This document shows positions 6,691 through 7,041 of a stretch of 7,041 nt of DNA, in pieces. A program made the translations under genes and the position numbers. The stretch comes from an uncultured Bacteroidales bacterium (GTDB lineage: Bacteria > Bacteroidota > Bacteroidia > Bacteroidales > P3): assembly GCA_937910265.1 (NCBI GenBank), contig CALEPD010000011.1, positions 1 to 7,041 of the forward strand, given 5' to 3'. Below the pieces are notes generated by a model. It made no database searches, had not been told where the DNA came from, and saw only the letters and a program-made list of their open reading frames with translations. Each line of letters opens with the position of its first letter. Positions within the stretch are counted from its first letter, which is position 1.

Positions 6691-6722
6691 TGCCTCAAGA
6701 TATCGAATATTGCCCCGAGGCA
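6691..6722 (-). other. Stem-loop in the 5' leader of the small lipoprotein gene
   Basis: In the minus-strand transcript TGCCTC (6722-6717) pairs with GAGGCA (6696-6691). The 20-base interior can fold further through ATAT-TCG-ATAT. The structure would sit roughly 15-50 bases from the predicted transcript start and about 65 bases before the ATG. It has no T tract after it, so it is not a simple terminator. A role in mRNA stability or translation control is only a guess. Confidence 0.45.
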
Positions 6723-6742
6723 CAATTTTGTTTATTTTTTTT

Positions 6743-6773
6743 GCAAAGGTACAACATTTTTTTTAAACACAAA
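6743..6773 (-). promoter_or_regulatory. Promoter of the small lipoprotein gene (Bacteroides-type)
   Basis: On the minus strand TTTG (6773-6770), 18 bases, then TACCTTTG (6751-6744) match the -33/-7 consensus, with spacing one base shorter than the usual 19-21. Transcription should begin near 6738, so the leader is about 110 bases, unusually long for this window. Confidence 0.65.
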
Positions 6774-7041
6774 CCTTCTTGATAAAAACGACCTATTTAT
6801 AATCACACATTTATATATTTTTATGAAATGAGACACAATGTCAATCCCACCACTACAGACTAGAGGAGCTGCAACACTTACCATTCTTGGCTAAACATTG
6901 CTTGGTAAAAGTATCTGTAGCATGTTCATAATAAAAACACCAAGATTTTTTTTTGCATAAAATTCATTTTTAGACTATATATTTTAGGGAGTATCTATTT
7001 AAATATTATTGATATGTAGTAATTTGCATAGAAAAGTAAGT
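6774..7041. other. Right-edge stretch without a convincing gene
   Basis: With the leader and promoter to its left, more than 400 bases lack a supported gene. Most of this is very AT-rich, especially after 6955. A less AT-rich island at about 6830-6925 stands out. On the plus strand it is followed by CTTGGT (6901-6906), ACCAAG (6939-6944) and then nine T residues (6946-6954), which could be the 3' end of a small RNA, though the 32-base loop makes the hairpin weak. On the minus strand a signal-peptide-like start (MQKKILVFLL, 6958-6926) stops at once, while another frame shows a short Cys-rich stretch ending at 6853. All three frames are open at the minus-strand edge, so the tail of a gene beyond the window is possible. 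Confidence 0.4.

Noticed and set aside
6732..6884. 50-codon minus-strand frame starting MVSVAAPLVC
   Set aside because: It runs across the promoter of the small lipoprotein gene, turns into low-complexity Lys/Ile/Phe sequence and has no recognisable feature.

Overview
The window looks like chromosomal DNA from a member of the order Bacteroidales (phylum Bacteroidota). Three lines of evidence point there. Several start regions carry the Bacteroides-type promoter (-33 TTTG, about 18-20 bases, -7 TAnnTTTG) rather than a Shine-Dalgarno sequence. There are many short-signal lipoproteins. The gene families also fit: a DUF4369-thioredoxin lipoprotein, an HU protein of the 'PEHNIP.FKP.KSF' kind, and a Bacteroidales-only-looking small lipoprotein. 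I cannot place it to genus.

Layout. Positions 1-1854 on the minus strand hold a two-gene operon: cutC, then a secreted transglutaminase-like lipoprotein that runs off the left edge. The two genes share a 4-base ATGA overlap. Divergent from them, on the plus strand, is a DUF4369/TlpA-like thiol-disulfide lipoprotein (2077-3198) closed by a perfect 15-bp hairpin. Next come a YfcC-family membrane transporter (3421-5019) with its own promoter, and a 63-residue PspC-domain protein (5100-5291) that may be cotranscribed with it. A near-ideal bidirectional terminator (5311-5350) separates this plus-strand block from three minus-strand genes. Read from right to left, these are a 145-residue lipoprotein with a structured leader (6188-6625), an HU-family DNA-binding protein (5791-6075), and a 99-residue acidic-tailed lipoprotein (5396-5695). 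The right-hand ~270 bases have no convincing gene.

How the genes relate. Four of the eight genes encode predicted lipoproteins of the cell envelope, and two more are membrane proteins, so this is mainly an envelope and housekeeping neighbourhood. Apart from the cutC-transglutaminase pair and possibly transporter-pspC, promoters and terminators divide it into independent units. I see no mobile element, CRISPR array, tRNA, rRNA or defence system. I do not see a clear new multi-gene system. The points most worth a second look are the cutC-transglutaminase coupling, the small lipoprotein with its leader stem-loop, and the unexplained, possibly transcribed stretch at the right edge.
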